Source of the DNA: Seminavis robusta
Taxonomy: Eukaryota > Bacillariophyta > Bacillariophyceae > Naviculales > Naviculaceae
Reading direction: 5' to 3'
Length of the DNA stretch: 64,000 nt
Assembly (NCBI GenBank): GCA_903772945.1
Contig: CAICTM010000104.1
Span: 1-64,000, forward strand
Positions 32,655-42,614 of this stretch are shown here, piece by piece. Each line of letters starts with the position of its first letter. The first letter of the stretch is position 1. The notes beneath the pieces are model-generated. The model searched no databases. It worked only from the letters and a program-made list of their open reading frames with translations, and was not told the origin of the DNA. Both the position numbers and the translations under genes were made by a program.

Positions 32655-34017
32655 ATGATGAATGCACTTGTGTTATCTGTCTTGCTATCTTGCATGCTTC
32701 CGGCCGCTGCACAGCGTGGGTTGAATAGTACCGGTACTGATACTAGTAGTCCCGAGGCTCCAAGTCCTCGGCAAAGCCCCATTTTGGATGCTGCCGCTCT
32801 GGAGGCTGCAGAGTGGGTTAATGACTATCCGAATCAATCAACTGTAGAGCAACGCGCACAACTCTTTGCGTTGGTGGCTTTTTACTACACAACGCAGGGA
32901 GACTCATGGCAGATCAATGACGATTGGTTGTCTTACGAGGTGTCTGAATGCGAGGTAAGCGAGCTACAAGAATGTGGATCGAGATGCAAGCTCAGTCCTT
33001 ATCCAAATGGTCTCACTTTTCTTTTTCCTGTGTTAATCTTAGTGGTTCAATCAAGCTGAAGAAGATGCATGTGACAGTGAGTCAAGACTTGTGGCGCTAG
33101 CGTTGAGTGAGAACAACTTGGGCGGCTTGCTGTCTCCCGACCTTTCCAGATTAAGTTCCTTGAAGGAACTTGATCTGAACGACAACAGAATTGGAGGGTC
33201 TTTTCCAAGTGAATTTGGCCTCATGACTGATCTGGTAATTTTGAGTTTGGGTGACAACTTTCTGAATGGAACCATCCCGACCCAAATAGGGTTGATGAGT
33301 TCGCTGGAGGTTCTAGAGTTGCAAGGCAATGAGCGACTTGCTGGATCTCTCCCTCAAGAGATCAGTGGCCTGGAGAACTTAACAAGCTTGAATTTGATGA
33401 ATACGTCTATGACAGGAACTCTTCCTCCAAGCATCTGCAATATTACCGACCTAAGCTTTACATGTGGCATTCCAGGAGGGCTGTGTGGTTGCGGTTGTGA
33501 ATGCGCCGAAGCGGCCCCGCAACCAACCAGTGCACCTACCTTTGAACCTTCGGTACGGCCCTCTCAAGTGCCCAGTAAAGAACCCACGAGAAGCCCAACA
33601 AGGAGTCCAACTAGAAGACCGACCAGACGTCCCACAAGGCGGCCCACGAGGAGACCGACAAGACGTCCGACTAGAAGGCCGACCAGACGACCTACCAGAA
33701 GACCCACAAGGCGGCCGACTAGAAGACCAACAAACAATCCCACGCCTCTGCCAACCATAGGGCGCATCTTGACGCCGGGTCCAACTCGTTTTCCCACGCG
33801 TCGTCCAACGCAGGAACCATCGGCTTTCCCCACGTTCAGTTGTGAGTGTAGCTTGGAGCCAGGCCCCTGTGTGAGAGAATATGAGCTCCAATGGTGCGAA
33901 TCCCTCCTTGCGGATGGCAGATGTTCCTGCATTGCAACTTACGATACCTGCCCCAGGACATATTTATGCATTCCCGATGTGAATGTGGAACGAATTGGGA
34001 ACCCGCCCCCTTCATAG
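32655..34017 (+). CDS. secreted leucine-rich-repeat protein with Pro-Thr-Arg-Arg linker
   Basis: ATG at 32655 (a second follows at once), a clear signal peptide (MMNALVLSVLLSCMLPAAA), then exon 1 to 32954. An 88-nt intron (GTAAGC...ATCTTAG, phase 0, 32955-33042) is followed by exon 2, giving 424 residues. A module with QLFALVAFYYTTQGDSW precedes about four to five plant-type LRRs (residues 115-225; LxxLxLxxNxLxGxIP). Then comes Cys-rich GLCGCGCEC, a linker of a dozen PTRR/PTRS units, and a C-terminal domain with eight Cys. Cell-wall or surface attachment is plausible: the linker is strongly basic and could bind acidic polysaccharide or silica. No membrane anchor is seen. The start module recurs in the LRR membrane protein at 57934. 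Confidence 0.8.
33577..33735 (+). repeat. 12-base-period coding repeat (Pro-Thr-Arg-Arg)
   Basis: About thirteen consecutive four-residue units are encoded here. The codons for Pro, Thr and Arg vary freely between units (both AGR and CGN Arg codons), so the protein pattern is kept better than the DNA. Confidence 0.9.
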
Positions 34018-34856
34018 TAGTTTAGTTGACGGCGTTGCATTGCGGGTTCCTACGACGTTTGCTTCTTTAGGATTGTAGCGTTTCTTTGTTAGAGTTGGAA
34101 GGCTATAAACGGAGAGTCTTAACTTTGAAATTTTGAACAATCAGTACGACAGATAGCAAAGGCATGGTCCGTGCAGCCATTAAGTAACTCCTGGCAAGTT
34201 GAAATGGAAACCACTGCAGCAGCAACTGATTAAGAGAGGTCACTGAGTGCCTAGGGTTGTTATCGGTATCCATGTACTCCTACTGTAGCCAGGGCAAGGA
34301 CATTCACAAGGAAAATGGGAGACACTACGCTGCTAATACTGGGCAGTGGTGTCGGGTTGTCCTCGCCAACGGCATAGATCAGATACTGGGATTCATTTGA
34401 GCAGGGAGGAATGTTCTACATCGTCAGCAAGAACTAGATTCTTCCTCCCTTGAACCCCCCTGCCCTCCCCGTAATGTATTGCGAGTGGCCAGAAGCCAGA
34501 TCGTAGGGCTCTTTCCAGCCCACAATCGCACTTCCACGCCGTCGATTGATAGATGCTCAATCCTGATTTGAAAGCCATTGAAGCTGGCTAGACGAACTCA
34601 TGGGTACACTATGAAGGCCGAACTTGGCCCGGGCAAACGACATGCACAGCGTGCGGTACACTGGAGTTGGCCACCGCCTCCCGCGCTCTTTCTCGGTCTA
34701 CCGTGACAGTCGCACATCCGGAAGAAGCCCAAGGACAAGATCAATCCCAATTCAATCTACACTGATGTCGCAGCTTCGAAGCAGTAAGCTCACAATCTGC
34801 TCCGAGAGACCACCAAAAAACTACCCGATACACCGAAGAACTACACAACAAAAACC
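34018..34856. other. intergenic, no gene seen
   Basis: Short frames on both strands around 34390-34860 have no recognisable content. The stretch just before the Cys-rich gene is A-rich, a usual leader composition. Confidence 0.45.
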
Positions 34857-35693
34857 ATGAAGACTTCAAGCGTCGTTTCGCTCCTCAGCGCCCTTCTTTT
34901 GGTAGGCACCACCCATGGGGCCCACTTGAGGTTCAAAGGCAGTGCGCCCGTCTTTAGCCGCCATCTTCGTGAAGAGTGTGACTCCGATGCCGAGACTGAC
35001 ACCTGCTTAAAAAACACAGCCTGTGTCCAAGGACAATGTCGAAGTCCACCTGGATCAAGTTGCAGCGAACACGGGGACTGCACTTCTCTCTACTGCGGAA
35101 ACAACGGCTTGTGTGCCACCCTTGGCATTGACGATAAGATAGAATGTTCCTCCAACAGCGACTGTAATGGCGGATTGATTTGCGGCCACGGGCGTTGTCG
35201 CGGTGACACCGGAGCAACGTGTTATGTTCCCTATGATTGCGCTACCTTGACCTGCGACTCGTTCCAGCAGACGTGCGAGGCTCTTCAAGTCTGCCAAGAA
35301 GGTTCGGCTGAAACTTTTGAATGCCCTGTTGGATACCAGTGCCAGGGCCGCGACGGGGCCTACCGCAAGCATTGTCGTCTTCCCGTTGGCTCCTCTTGCC
35401 AAAACAATGACGATTGCGTCACCGATTCGAACTGCAACTCCGGAGTGTGTGCCCAGATTGAGCCATTGCAAAACCGTGGCAATGATTGTCAGTTGCCATA
35501 CAATAACAAGAACGGGCCCAACTATGTCCAAGCTCAGTGCCCTGTTGGACAGGTTTGTTGGACGCATACGTGTGATCCACGCACCAACTCGTGCAATGGA
35601 AACTGTGGCCGCAACCGTGGAGAACTCTGTACGGAGAATGGGGACTGTGCCGATGGAATTTGCAACATTCTCAGTCGCATGTGCTACCGGTAA
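34857..35693 (+). CDS. secreted cysteine-rich protein
   Basis: 278 residues with a signal peptide (about 1-21, ending THG). The mature part has about 38 Cys in recurrent small knots: C-x(5-6)-C-x(4-6)-C-x(2-3)-C, with Gly-Ser/Thr-Cys and Asp-Cys pairs (GSSCSEHGDCTSLYCGNNGLC, ATCYVPYDCATLTC, GSSCQNNDDCVTDSNC, GELCTENGDCADGIC). The units look like the disulfide-rich modules of Dickkopf- or EGF-like secreted proteins, but no exact family match can be claimed. A role in extracellular binding or wall structure is inferred. It lies 840 bases downstream of the secreted LRR gene on the same strand. Confidence 0.75.
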   Translation: MKTSSVVSLLSALLLVGTTHGAHLRFKGSAPVFSRHLREECDSDAETDTCLKNTACVQGQCRSPPGSSCSEHGDCTSLYCGNNGLCATLGIDDKIECSSNSDCNGGLICGHGRCRGDTGATCYVPYDCATLTCDSFQQTCEALQVCQEGSAETFECPVGYQCQGRDGAYRKHCRLPVGSSCQNNDDCVTDSNCNSGVCAQIEPLQNRGNDCQLPYNNKNGPNYVQAQCPVGQVCWTHTCDPRTNSCNGNCGRNRGELCTENGDCADGICNILSRMCYR

Positions 35694-36215
35694 GCAACTA
35701 CGCGCTCGTACCGGTAGAATAAACGTAACAAAGAAGCAAATATTAGAAAGACATCATAGTCTCTCCTTACCGTAGCTTTTGGGCCTGTGCATACAAATTC
35801 GACAGCCCTTTCATGCAAGCAACACCAGGCCGCCATTGCAAATTATCCTGATCCCTATTACACCGTACCTTTACGTATCCATGCGAGAACCCCAAGGCTT
35901 CCGGGTGGTGTCAAGTCACAACTCCGGAAGCTTTTGATCGAAGCGTTGTTGCAATTTTTTCCCAAGAGGGACAACTTGAACGATTGGATGCGACGGTCAC
36001 TGTGTCACTTCCCTTGCACTCATTTTTGATAGATCTTCTTTCGATAACCCAAAGGGAAATCGTCTCATTTCCCTTGCTTTCTTTGAACTATAAGAGTACG
36101 GTACAATAGAAGTGCCAGCCAAGTACCAGCCACCGGTAGCATCGAAACGACCAGTTTCATACTCCTCTGTTGTTCCTTACCTGAAGAATTACAAGCTTTC
36201 AGATTAGTGACAATC
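35694..36215. other. intergenic, no gene seen
   Basis: Between the Cys-rich gene and the HPP gene. An 80-codon frame at 35787 has no recognisable content. Confidence 0.45.
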
Positions 36216-37994
36216 ATGTCCAATCCTCCTGTGGTACCACCACCAGCTCGTCCGAGTGGAGCCTCGTCCACTCCCTCTCATCATCGAGGACCCCACGATG
36301 TGGCCATTACCATTGACAATGATCATGATCATCATCATCATAATTCTGTCTTGTACAATCGATTTCGCCACGCATCGGAACGAGATGTGGATTTTGACCA
36401 CGATGTGTTGCATCGGGGCGTCCGCGATGCCGGACGGTGGGCGTATGGAACCATTTATGTGGAAGTCTGGGTCTGGAATGAACACAAGACCCGTTTGTTT
36501 CGACCTCCCGGTGGATGGTGGCTCGATCCCGTCTTTCATCAGCAACAACATGCTCGTCTCGAACAAAATGTCGATGGACAACAAACCACCAGTGGTACCA
36601 CTACTACTGAGTTGAGTCATCGCGAAGATTGTCCACTCTGTCAATTGACCGATCCCACGTTGAAAACATATGTACCGGCACTCCCACTGTCCATTGGAGA
36701 AGGACTTCCGGGAGTGCTTTGGGCCGAACTAGAAGGGGCCGCAACCAGCACATCCACAGAGCGTCCTAGTAACTCCGGCGCTTCGTCGCGACGACGGGCG
36801 TCTATAAGGGACTTGCGTGTTCCGCCACAAGAACGTCCTCTAGTATGGCGACAAGTCCAATCGATTGCCAACGATCCCGATCAACCCTTTAATCCCCGTC
36901 TTCAATTGATTGCCGCACAACAAACGGCCTCGCAAGTGGGATGGGCGGCCGCTGTCAAATTCAATGACGCTCATGGCGGTTTGGTCATGTACTTTGCACG
37001 CTCCAACATTTCCCTGGAACGACTTCGCTATCCGACCAATGAACGCTATCTTCGCCAGTCGGCGGCGTTTATTGGATCGGCGTATGCCTTAAGACAACCG
37101 CGACAGGCGTGTATTGCTCTGCGCAAAGAAGAAATGCATGCGGCTGTCAGTCATGTCAAGGAGAAAATTCGAGAAATTGGACGAGAAGCACTGGCGGCTA
37201 AATTGATGAAACCAACAACATCCAAACGACCCACTACAGCAGGCACAACAACCACAATTCATCCAGAACATCCACCCGAGACTACTACAACATCTACTAC
37301 TACAACGTGCCAAGACAATCGCGCCTGGCATTTCGTGTCACACCATTGGACTCGTATTCTGCGCAAGTTGCAAGGAGGCAACGCTCAACCACCCCCCGGG
37401 TTTGGATGGACCCAAACGGCGTGGACATTTACGGGCGTCTTTTTGACACTGCTTATGCTGACACGGACCAATGTCTGGATCAAGGAGATGTGGGGGGACG
37501 ACAAAGTCATTGTCCTGGGACCTTTTGGAGCCCTCATGACACTCATGTACGGACTCACACAGGCGCCGGCATCGCAACCGCGTAATGCCTTGTTGGGACA
37601 AACTCTTTCCATGGCCATTGCCATTGGTGTCTCGGAAATACCTGACATGCCAAGTTGGATCAAACAGAGTTTGGCTACGGCACTCGCTGTCACGGTCATG
37701 GTCAAATTGGGTATTACCCATCCACCGGCCGGAGCGGCCGCACTCTTGTTTGCCACGGGAAACTTTGGATGGTACAATTTCTTGGCCTGTCTGATTGGCA
37801 ATGGTCTGGCGGTGGGGGCCGCAACGCTCATTAATGATTTCAATATGGATCGACAATATCCGACCTATTGGGGAATCAGTGATTACAAGGAAAAGGTGCA
37901 ATCTACACTCTTTCGATACAGTAAAGTGGACAGTAGTGATGAGCAGGAAACTACGAAGAAAGAAGTGGAGATGCCCGAAATGAAAAAGGCTTGA
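36216..37994 (+). CDS. GAF-like domain fused to an HPP-family membrane domain
   Basis: 592 residues from ATG 36216; the frame begins at GTG 36207. Residues about 75-300 resemble a GAF domain: YVEVWVWNEHKTRL, then GEGLPGVLW, a long Ser/Arg insert, and GWAAAVKFNDAHGGLVMYFAR. A Lys/Arg-rich coil and a Thr-rich linker follow. From about 397 an HPP domain has four hydrophobic spans and the signature GITHPPAGAAALLFATG (about 498-514), ending near YPTYWGI. HPP proteins in plants have been linked to nitrite transport into plastids. No plastid targeting signal is obvious here, as the N-terminus is Pro/His rich. A sensor-transporter is a reasonable guess, not shown. Confidence 0.8.
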   Translation: MSNPPVVPPPARPSGASSTPSHHRGPHDVAITIDNDHDHHHHNSVLYNRFRHASERDVDFDHDVLHRGVRDAGRWAYGTIYVEVWVWNEHKTRLFRPPGGWWLDPVFHQQQHARLEQNVDGQQTTSGTTTTELSHREDCPLCQLTDPTLKTYVPALPLSIGEGLPGVLWAELEGAATSTSTERPSNSGASSRRRASIRDLRVPPQERPLVWRQVQSIANDPDQPFNPRLQLIAAQQTASQVGWAAAVKFNDAHGGLVMYFARSNISLERLRYPTNERYLRQSAAFIGSAYALRQPRQACIALRKEEMHAAVSHVKEKIREIGREALAAKLMKPTTSKRPTTAGTTTTIHPEHPPETTTTSTTTTCQDNRAWHFVSHHWTRILRKLQGGNAQPPPGFGWTQTAWTFTGVFLTLLMLTRTNVWIKEMWGDDKVIVLGPFGALMTLMYGLTQAPASQPRNALLGQTLSMAIAIGVSEIPDMPSWIKQSLATALAVTVMVKLGITHPPAGAAALLFATGNFGWYNFLACLIGNGLAVGAATLINDFNMDRQYPTYWGISDYKEKVQSTLFRYSKVDSSDEQETTKKEVEMPEMKKA

Positions 37995-38528
37995 AATGGA
38001 ATGGGAGCAAAAATGAAAGGAACCATTCGTTTTTACTTGCGTGAGCCCAAAGAAGCTCTGTAAAATAGGACCCAAGAATTGGTACTTGTCTGATTCAAGT
38101 GCGATTTATGCTTGCCGGCACTACATTAGCTACTAGTACCGGTAGCTAGCTAGTAGTACCGTTTCAAGGGTTTGCTAAAAATACGGTACGATACTGTACG
38201 CTTAACCAGTTCCACGCTCCGAAGTCTTCCACGTTCACAGGTCCAGGCGGGAGTCCAATTAAGCCGTCAGAGCCAGAAATCGAGGTCGAGTCTCAGTCTG
38301 TCGCGGGAGTCAAGCCCGGCCGACGACTGGCGATTTTGTTTTCTAACAAAACTTCCGTTCTGCGATTTCCTCCCCGCTCAAACGCACCCTCCGCATGGCT
38401 TGGATGCACATCACCAAGGCGACCAACGACAATGGACTTTCGTCCTCGGACATGCCAGCACCAACACCAGCAGTAGAGAGATCGAATATATACGAAGTAG
38501 CTTGACTTTCCTCCTCCTAGAAACGACC
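37995..38528. other. intergenic before gene A
   Basis: The frame of gene A stays open back to 38172 but has no ATG. The palindromes GGTAGCTAGCTAG and AGTACCG occur at 38132-38160. Confidence 0.45.
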
Positions 38529-41500
38529 ATGGCGGGAGAAAGGGAGGCAAGGCCAGTTCCATCTCGCCGGAACATGGATCGTAACGATCGACCTAGCGGA
38601 CACAGACGCGGCCGGAAAGAACCGCCAAAGCCCAAACTTATTGATACTTTTGGTCGTCGTTGTCAGATACCATGGACGTCCGAAGAAACCGAGCATGCGC
38701 AAGAGCTGATGGAATATCTGACGGTTCAGTTAAAAGAACAGGAGGGTACAAGCAATCTTCCGCAAGAAGAAAGTCATCAGTTGCTCTCGACACTGCAACA
38801 ATTCCTGAGACAAGACGAGCTCGATCGAAACGATCCACTACTGACAAAAATTGCCTACTATTTCAACGACGTCAAGTGCGTTGATCTCGACAAGGTTGGT
38901 AAACTGTTGAAAATGAACCAACAAGTGGGCAATTCTCTCAACAACAAGGATGTCATTCTGCTCTTGGGAAATACGAGCAGTGGCAAGACAACCACATTGC
39001 ATTCTATTGCGGGGACTACGTTTAAGGAAGTGGTAGTGGATGGATTTGTGCATCTAAAACCAACACAGTTTTTGGATGCTACCGTCGCGGGATACGAAAC
39101 CTCCGGCACTCGCAATTCGGTCACAAAGTGCCTCCAAACAGCACATCTTAAAGTGCAGGACGATGAGTACGTCATATGCGATACCCCCGTTTTTGGCCAA
39201 TTCGACTCGCTTGAAGAGGAAATTGCGCATAAACACGGGTTATGGGATGCCATTTGCCATGCCAAGACAATACGGCCCGTCTTTGTTCTGAGTCAAGAAT
39301 GCCTGGGGAACCGAATGTCAGGACTGCCAGAAATCTTCAACATGATGACGAGCTACTTTGACAATCAGATTCTGCTGGATGAGTTCGAAACATTACCCTT
39401 TCAATATGTCTTTACACGATTTGATGACCGCCATAGAACTCGTCTTTGGAAGATGTTCAAGTACTACCACGAGAGAGCCAACCCCTACCAAGGAGAAAAC
39501 CCGGCCCTGTTTGACAAGGTAGTCGATGATTTGATCCAAAAGACATGCCCCGAGGCCAATGTCGTCTGCCCAATCAGCGATATTCCACGGTACTTGTTGC
39601 GATCATTGCTCAAAGATTCATCTCTACACTGCTCACCCAAAGACACTCTCAAGAAAGAGGGGCCCAGTTCTGCATGGAACTTGTTGCACATTCAACTCAA
39701 ATTGGACTTGTACGGTATCATGATGCTCCTCGCAACACAAGATTTTGAAGCGGCTGTAGAAAAAATTACCAAGTTCACGGAACTTGCACAAGTTCTTCCC
39801 ACTGCCAAAACATTTCTGGAATTGGCGTTGAAGGCGTGTGAGCGGTATGCCATTGTTTTGTGGGAATCCTACAATACCAGCATGGAAAAGAAGGACTACA
39901 TCACGGCGTTGGTGTTTGTGAGTCGATCGCTGGACCTTTCGGAGGCGCTGCCGGACATGGATGACTACATTCGGCTGTCCTACGAACTCTTTTGGCAACA
40001 ATTTCAGAGGACAGAAACAATGCCAGGTCAGAGCTTGACGCAGGAATTTCTGCAGCAGCTACGAGAAATCACTCAGCTAAGTCCCGACATGCACGCTGAA
40101 GTCATTGGGGGTATCCGGTCTATGCGGGGTGCGATTGTCAAGGAAATGTCCAGGTCTCAGGAGTTTGCTCTCCTTCTCCCACAATTCAAGTTGCTAATGA
40201 ACCTGAGTTCTGTCTTTCCAGAGGCGAACAAGGCAGCGACAGAGATACTTGACCGACTGGAAACTAGAATCATGGATCGTGTCAAAGAAAAGGATTTTCG
40301 AACCTCTACGGAAGAACTGCTAGTTATTGGACGCATGGCGCAGGAATTTCCAGAGCGGATGCGCTTTTGCATGCATGCAGTCAAACTGTACAAACACGCG
40401 TTGGATCAGGCTATCGATAAGCATTTTTACGAACAAGCTGGAGACACCATGGTTTTTCTGTCGCGGTTACAAGCCGAATATCCCGATGCTGAATGGTATG
40501 TGGAGCGGGGGCTTGAAAAGCTATGGAAGCAATTCAGTGCATCCATCAAGCAACGAGAGTATGCCACCGCCGTTTGCATCGTCAAGCATATGAGCAAGCT
40601 GGCACACTCTTCTGATACTGCGTTTGAAAGGTCACGTCTTGGTATTGAAGTAATTCGGGATAGATTGTTCAAGTCCATCGAGAGCAAAAACTACGGGATG
40701 GCCCAAGTACTGATGCAACAGTTGACCCGCTTGGAGAAGGGACTTCCACAGAAGCCCCTTCCGACCAAGACCAAGGAGGTGCAACGACCGCTGTTTGACG
40801 ATAGTGAAAGCGGCTCAGGATCTGGTCTCGCTGCCAGCGATGATGCCGCCAGACGAGTGAAGCGTCATCATCAACCGACAAAAGAACGTAAGAGCAACCC
40901 ACTTGCGAGCAGTCCACCAGCTACCCCACTCATGCGTCCGACCAAGGAGACTGCCCGTGCTCGAATAGAAGGCACTCCTCCAATGAAGAATCGCAATCAC
41001 AGCGACCGTGACGAGTACAACAGTGCCGGGGGCGAGGATTCGTCGTTTGATGAAAAGCGTGACGACTACAATGCGCGCAAAAAGACCACCAAGCGACGGG
41101 GAGACGAAGAAGAGGCATATGGATATCCTGCCAGGCATGGAGCTGTCGACCGGGATGACTACGGAGCTAGAGCAAGGGACCAGGATGACTACAAAATCAA
41201 ATCTTTGGCTGAGGAAGAATACAGAGCAAGGAAAGCCAGGGACGAGGAAGCATACAGAGCTAGGGCACGGGAGGAGAAGGACCCCAGAACGAGGGCAATA
41301 GAAGAGAAGGGCCACAAAGCGAGGGGCAGGCGTGAACATCGAAGTAGTGGAAGAGACAGGGAAGCAGAACGCTATAGAACGAGGAGCAGGGAACGTGATA
41401 TATTGGAAGAAACGCGCGATGATTACCATGGTCGGGAATCTTCGGAAGAGGAATACGATGATATGTCTGAATTGACAATGAGTATCATTGACTACAATCG

Positions 41501-42494
41501 AAAGCACAAACATCGACACGATCCCGCGGATTTGGCAAGGCATGAACATCCGCCTCCACCAGTAGCGAGAATCGGCATAACCAAAATGCCCAAACAAAAG
41601 CGACGCGACTCACCTCCACGAGGCGATCCTCTTTTCGAATCGTCACCACCGCGGACGGATCGCTACGATTCACCACAAAGACGAAAAAGTCGTAAAGAAC
41701 CACCTGTTGAGACGCGAAGACAGAAACAACGCTATGACCCCCCTCCTCGTAAGAGCAAAATCAGACCACCGTTGCCTGGGAGTGAAGGAACGCAGGATCC
41801 TCCTCGGAGGAGCAAGAGCAGACCACCATCCCCTCCTCACAGGCAGAGGGAACGCGATCCTCCTCGGAGGAGCAAGAACAGACCCCCATCCCCTCCTCCC
41901 AGGCAGATGGACCGAGATCACCACCACAGAGATCCTCCCCCTCGGAGAAGGAGCAAGAGTCGCCAGGACTCTCGTGGCAAGCATCGCAACGAATCACCGA
42001 CTCGTCGACGTCATGAATCCCCTGTCAAACGCCGCAGCACGTCCAAAGGACGTGCATCGTCTCCGCGTCGCAAATCTCGAGCTTCTCGCAAGTACTACAA
42101 GAATCGCAAAAATGTTGTCAAGTACGATGACTACGATGCCTATGACGAGTACGAAGAGAGCTCCAAGCCCTTTGATGAGTCTAGCTATCAAGAACGCACC
42201 ACACTTCCCTCCGACGAGGAATATGGATTCAGCTTTGGGGATGACAAAACTCCAAGACGAAGAAGCGATGGCGGTGACTACCATGAGTACAAAGCCAAAC
42301 AACGTTCCAGTAGTCTCCCCAAACTACACCGCAACAGTGATCGTCATCATCGTCACGAGGACGAAGGGGATTCCCAAGTGAGCTCTGTTGTTCAGCAAGA
42401 GAACACACGTGTTCTCCGTGACAGGATGCTCCGTGTGGCAGACAGCTATACAAGTACCGCTACGGAAGACTTGATCTCTTCTTGGGATCCTTGA
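38529..42494 (+). CDS. P-loop GTPase-like/helical-repeat protein A
   Basis: 1321 residues from ATG 38529 (context GACCATGG). A basic N-terminus (1-45) is followed by a conserved pre-domain with W-T-S-E and DPLL (about 50-130). The P-loop is GNTSSGKTTT (147-156). The DTPG-like site reads DTPVFG (from 218) and the guanine-specificity motif reads TRFD (296-299), so both are altered. About eight helical repeats of roughly 42 residues fill 388-739 (for example KNYGMAQVLMQQLTRLEKGLP). The last 580 residues are a charged disordered tail, rich in Arg/Asp/Glu and then Arg/Ser/Pro with a 60-base tandem repeat. The C-terminal cap shared by B, C and D is absent. The function is unknown. It may bind nucleotide without cycling normally, and the Arg/Ser tail suggests RNA or phospho-regulated contacts. 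Confidence 0.8.
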   Translation: MAGEREARPVPSRRNMDRNDRPSGHRRGRKEPPKPKLIDTFGRRCQIPWTSEETEHAQELMEYLTVQLKEQEGTSNLPQEESHQLLSTLQQFLRQDELDRNDPLLTKIAYYFNDVKCVDLDKVGKLLKMNQQVGNSLNNKDVILLLGNTSSGKTTTLHSIAGTTFKEVVVDGFVHLKPTQFLDATVAGYETSGTRNSVTKCLQTAHLKVQDDEYVICDTPVFGQFDSLEEEIAHKHGLWDAICHAKTIRPVFVLSQECLGNRMSGLPEIFNMMTSYFDNQILLDEFETLPFQYVFTRFDDRHRTRLWKMFKYYHERANPYQGENPALFDKVVDDLIQKTCPEANVVCPISDIPRYLLRSLLKDSSLHCSPKDTLKKEGPSSAWNLLHIQLKLDLYGIMMLLATQDFEAAVEKITKFTELAQVLPTAKTFLELALKACERYAIVLWESYNTSMEKKDYITALVFVSRSLDLSEALPDMDDYIRLSYELFWQQFQRTETMPGQSLTQEFLQQLREITQLSPDMHAEVIGGIRSMRGAIVKEMSRSQEFALLLPQFKLLMNLSSVFPEANKAATEILDRLETRIMDRVKEKDFRTSTEELLVIGRMAQEFPERMRFCMHAVKLYKHALDQAIDKHFYEQAGDTMVFLSRLQAEYPDAEWYVERGLEKLWKQFSASIKQREYATAVCIVKHMSKLAHSSDTAFERSRLGIEVIRDRLFKSIESKNYGMAQVLMQQLTRLEKGLPQKPLPTKTKEVQRPLFDDSESGSGSGLAASDDAARRVKRHHQPTKERKSNPLASSPPATPLMRPTKETARARIEGTPPMKNRNHSDRDEYNSAGGEDSSFDEKRDDYNARKKTTKRRGDEEEAYGYPARHGAVDRDDYGARARDQDDYKIKSLAEEEYRARKARDEEAYRARAREEKDPRTRAIEEKGHKARGRREHRSSGRDREAERYRTRSRERDILEETRDDYHGRESSEEEYDDMSELTMSIIDYNRKHKHRHDPADLARHEHPPPPVARIGITKMPKQKRRDSPPRGDPLFESSPPRTDRYDSPQRRKSRKEPPVETRRQKQRYDPPPRKSKIRPPLPGSEGTQDPPRRSKSRPPSPPHRQRERDPPRRSKNRPPSPPPRQMDRDHHHRDPPPRRRSKSRQDSRGKHRNESPTRRRHESPVKRRSTSKGRASSPRRKSRASRKYYKNRKNVVKYDDYDAYDEYEESSKPFDESSYQERTTLPSDEEYGFSFGDDKTPRRRSDGGDYHEYKAKQRSSSLPKLHRNSDRHHRHEDEGDSQVSSVVQQENTRVLRDRMLRVADSYTSTATEDLISSWDP
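41796..41915 (+). repeat. 60-base tandem repeat in gene A
   Basis: Two adjacent units start GATCCTCCTCGGAGGAGCAA at 41796 and 41856, with a few differences. They encode the Pro-Pro-Arg-Arg-Ser-Lys / Arg-Pro-Pro-Ser-Pro-Pro pattern of the tail. Confidence 0.85.
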
Positions 42495-42614
42495 TGGCGC
42501 AGTTCCGAAAACAGATGTGGCAACTTGCTAGCTAGCTAACAACAATAAGAGACGCATCTCTCTCTATCCAAACCCTCTAATGTGCCCTGCTTGGGATTGA
42601 ATGAATCCATTCAT

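Noticed and set aside
40830-41597. long minus-strand frames across the tail of gene A
   Set aside because: They are mirror frames of an Arg/Asp/Ser-rich coding region, a usual artefact of its codon pattern.
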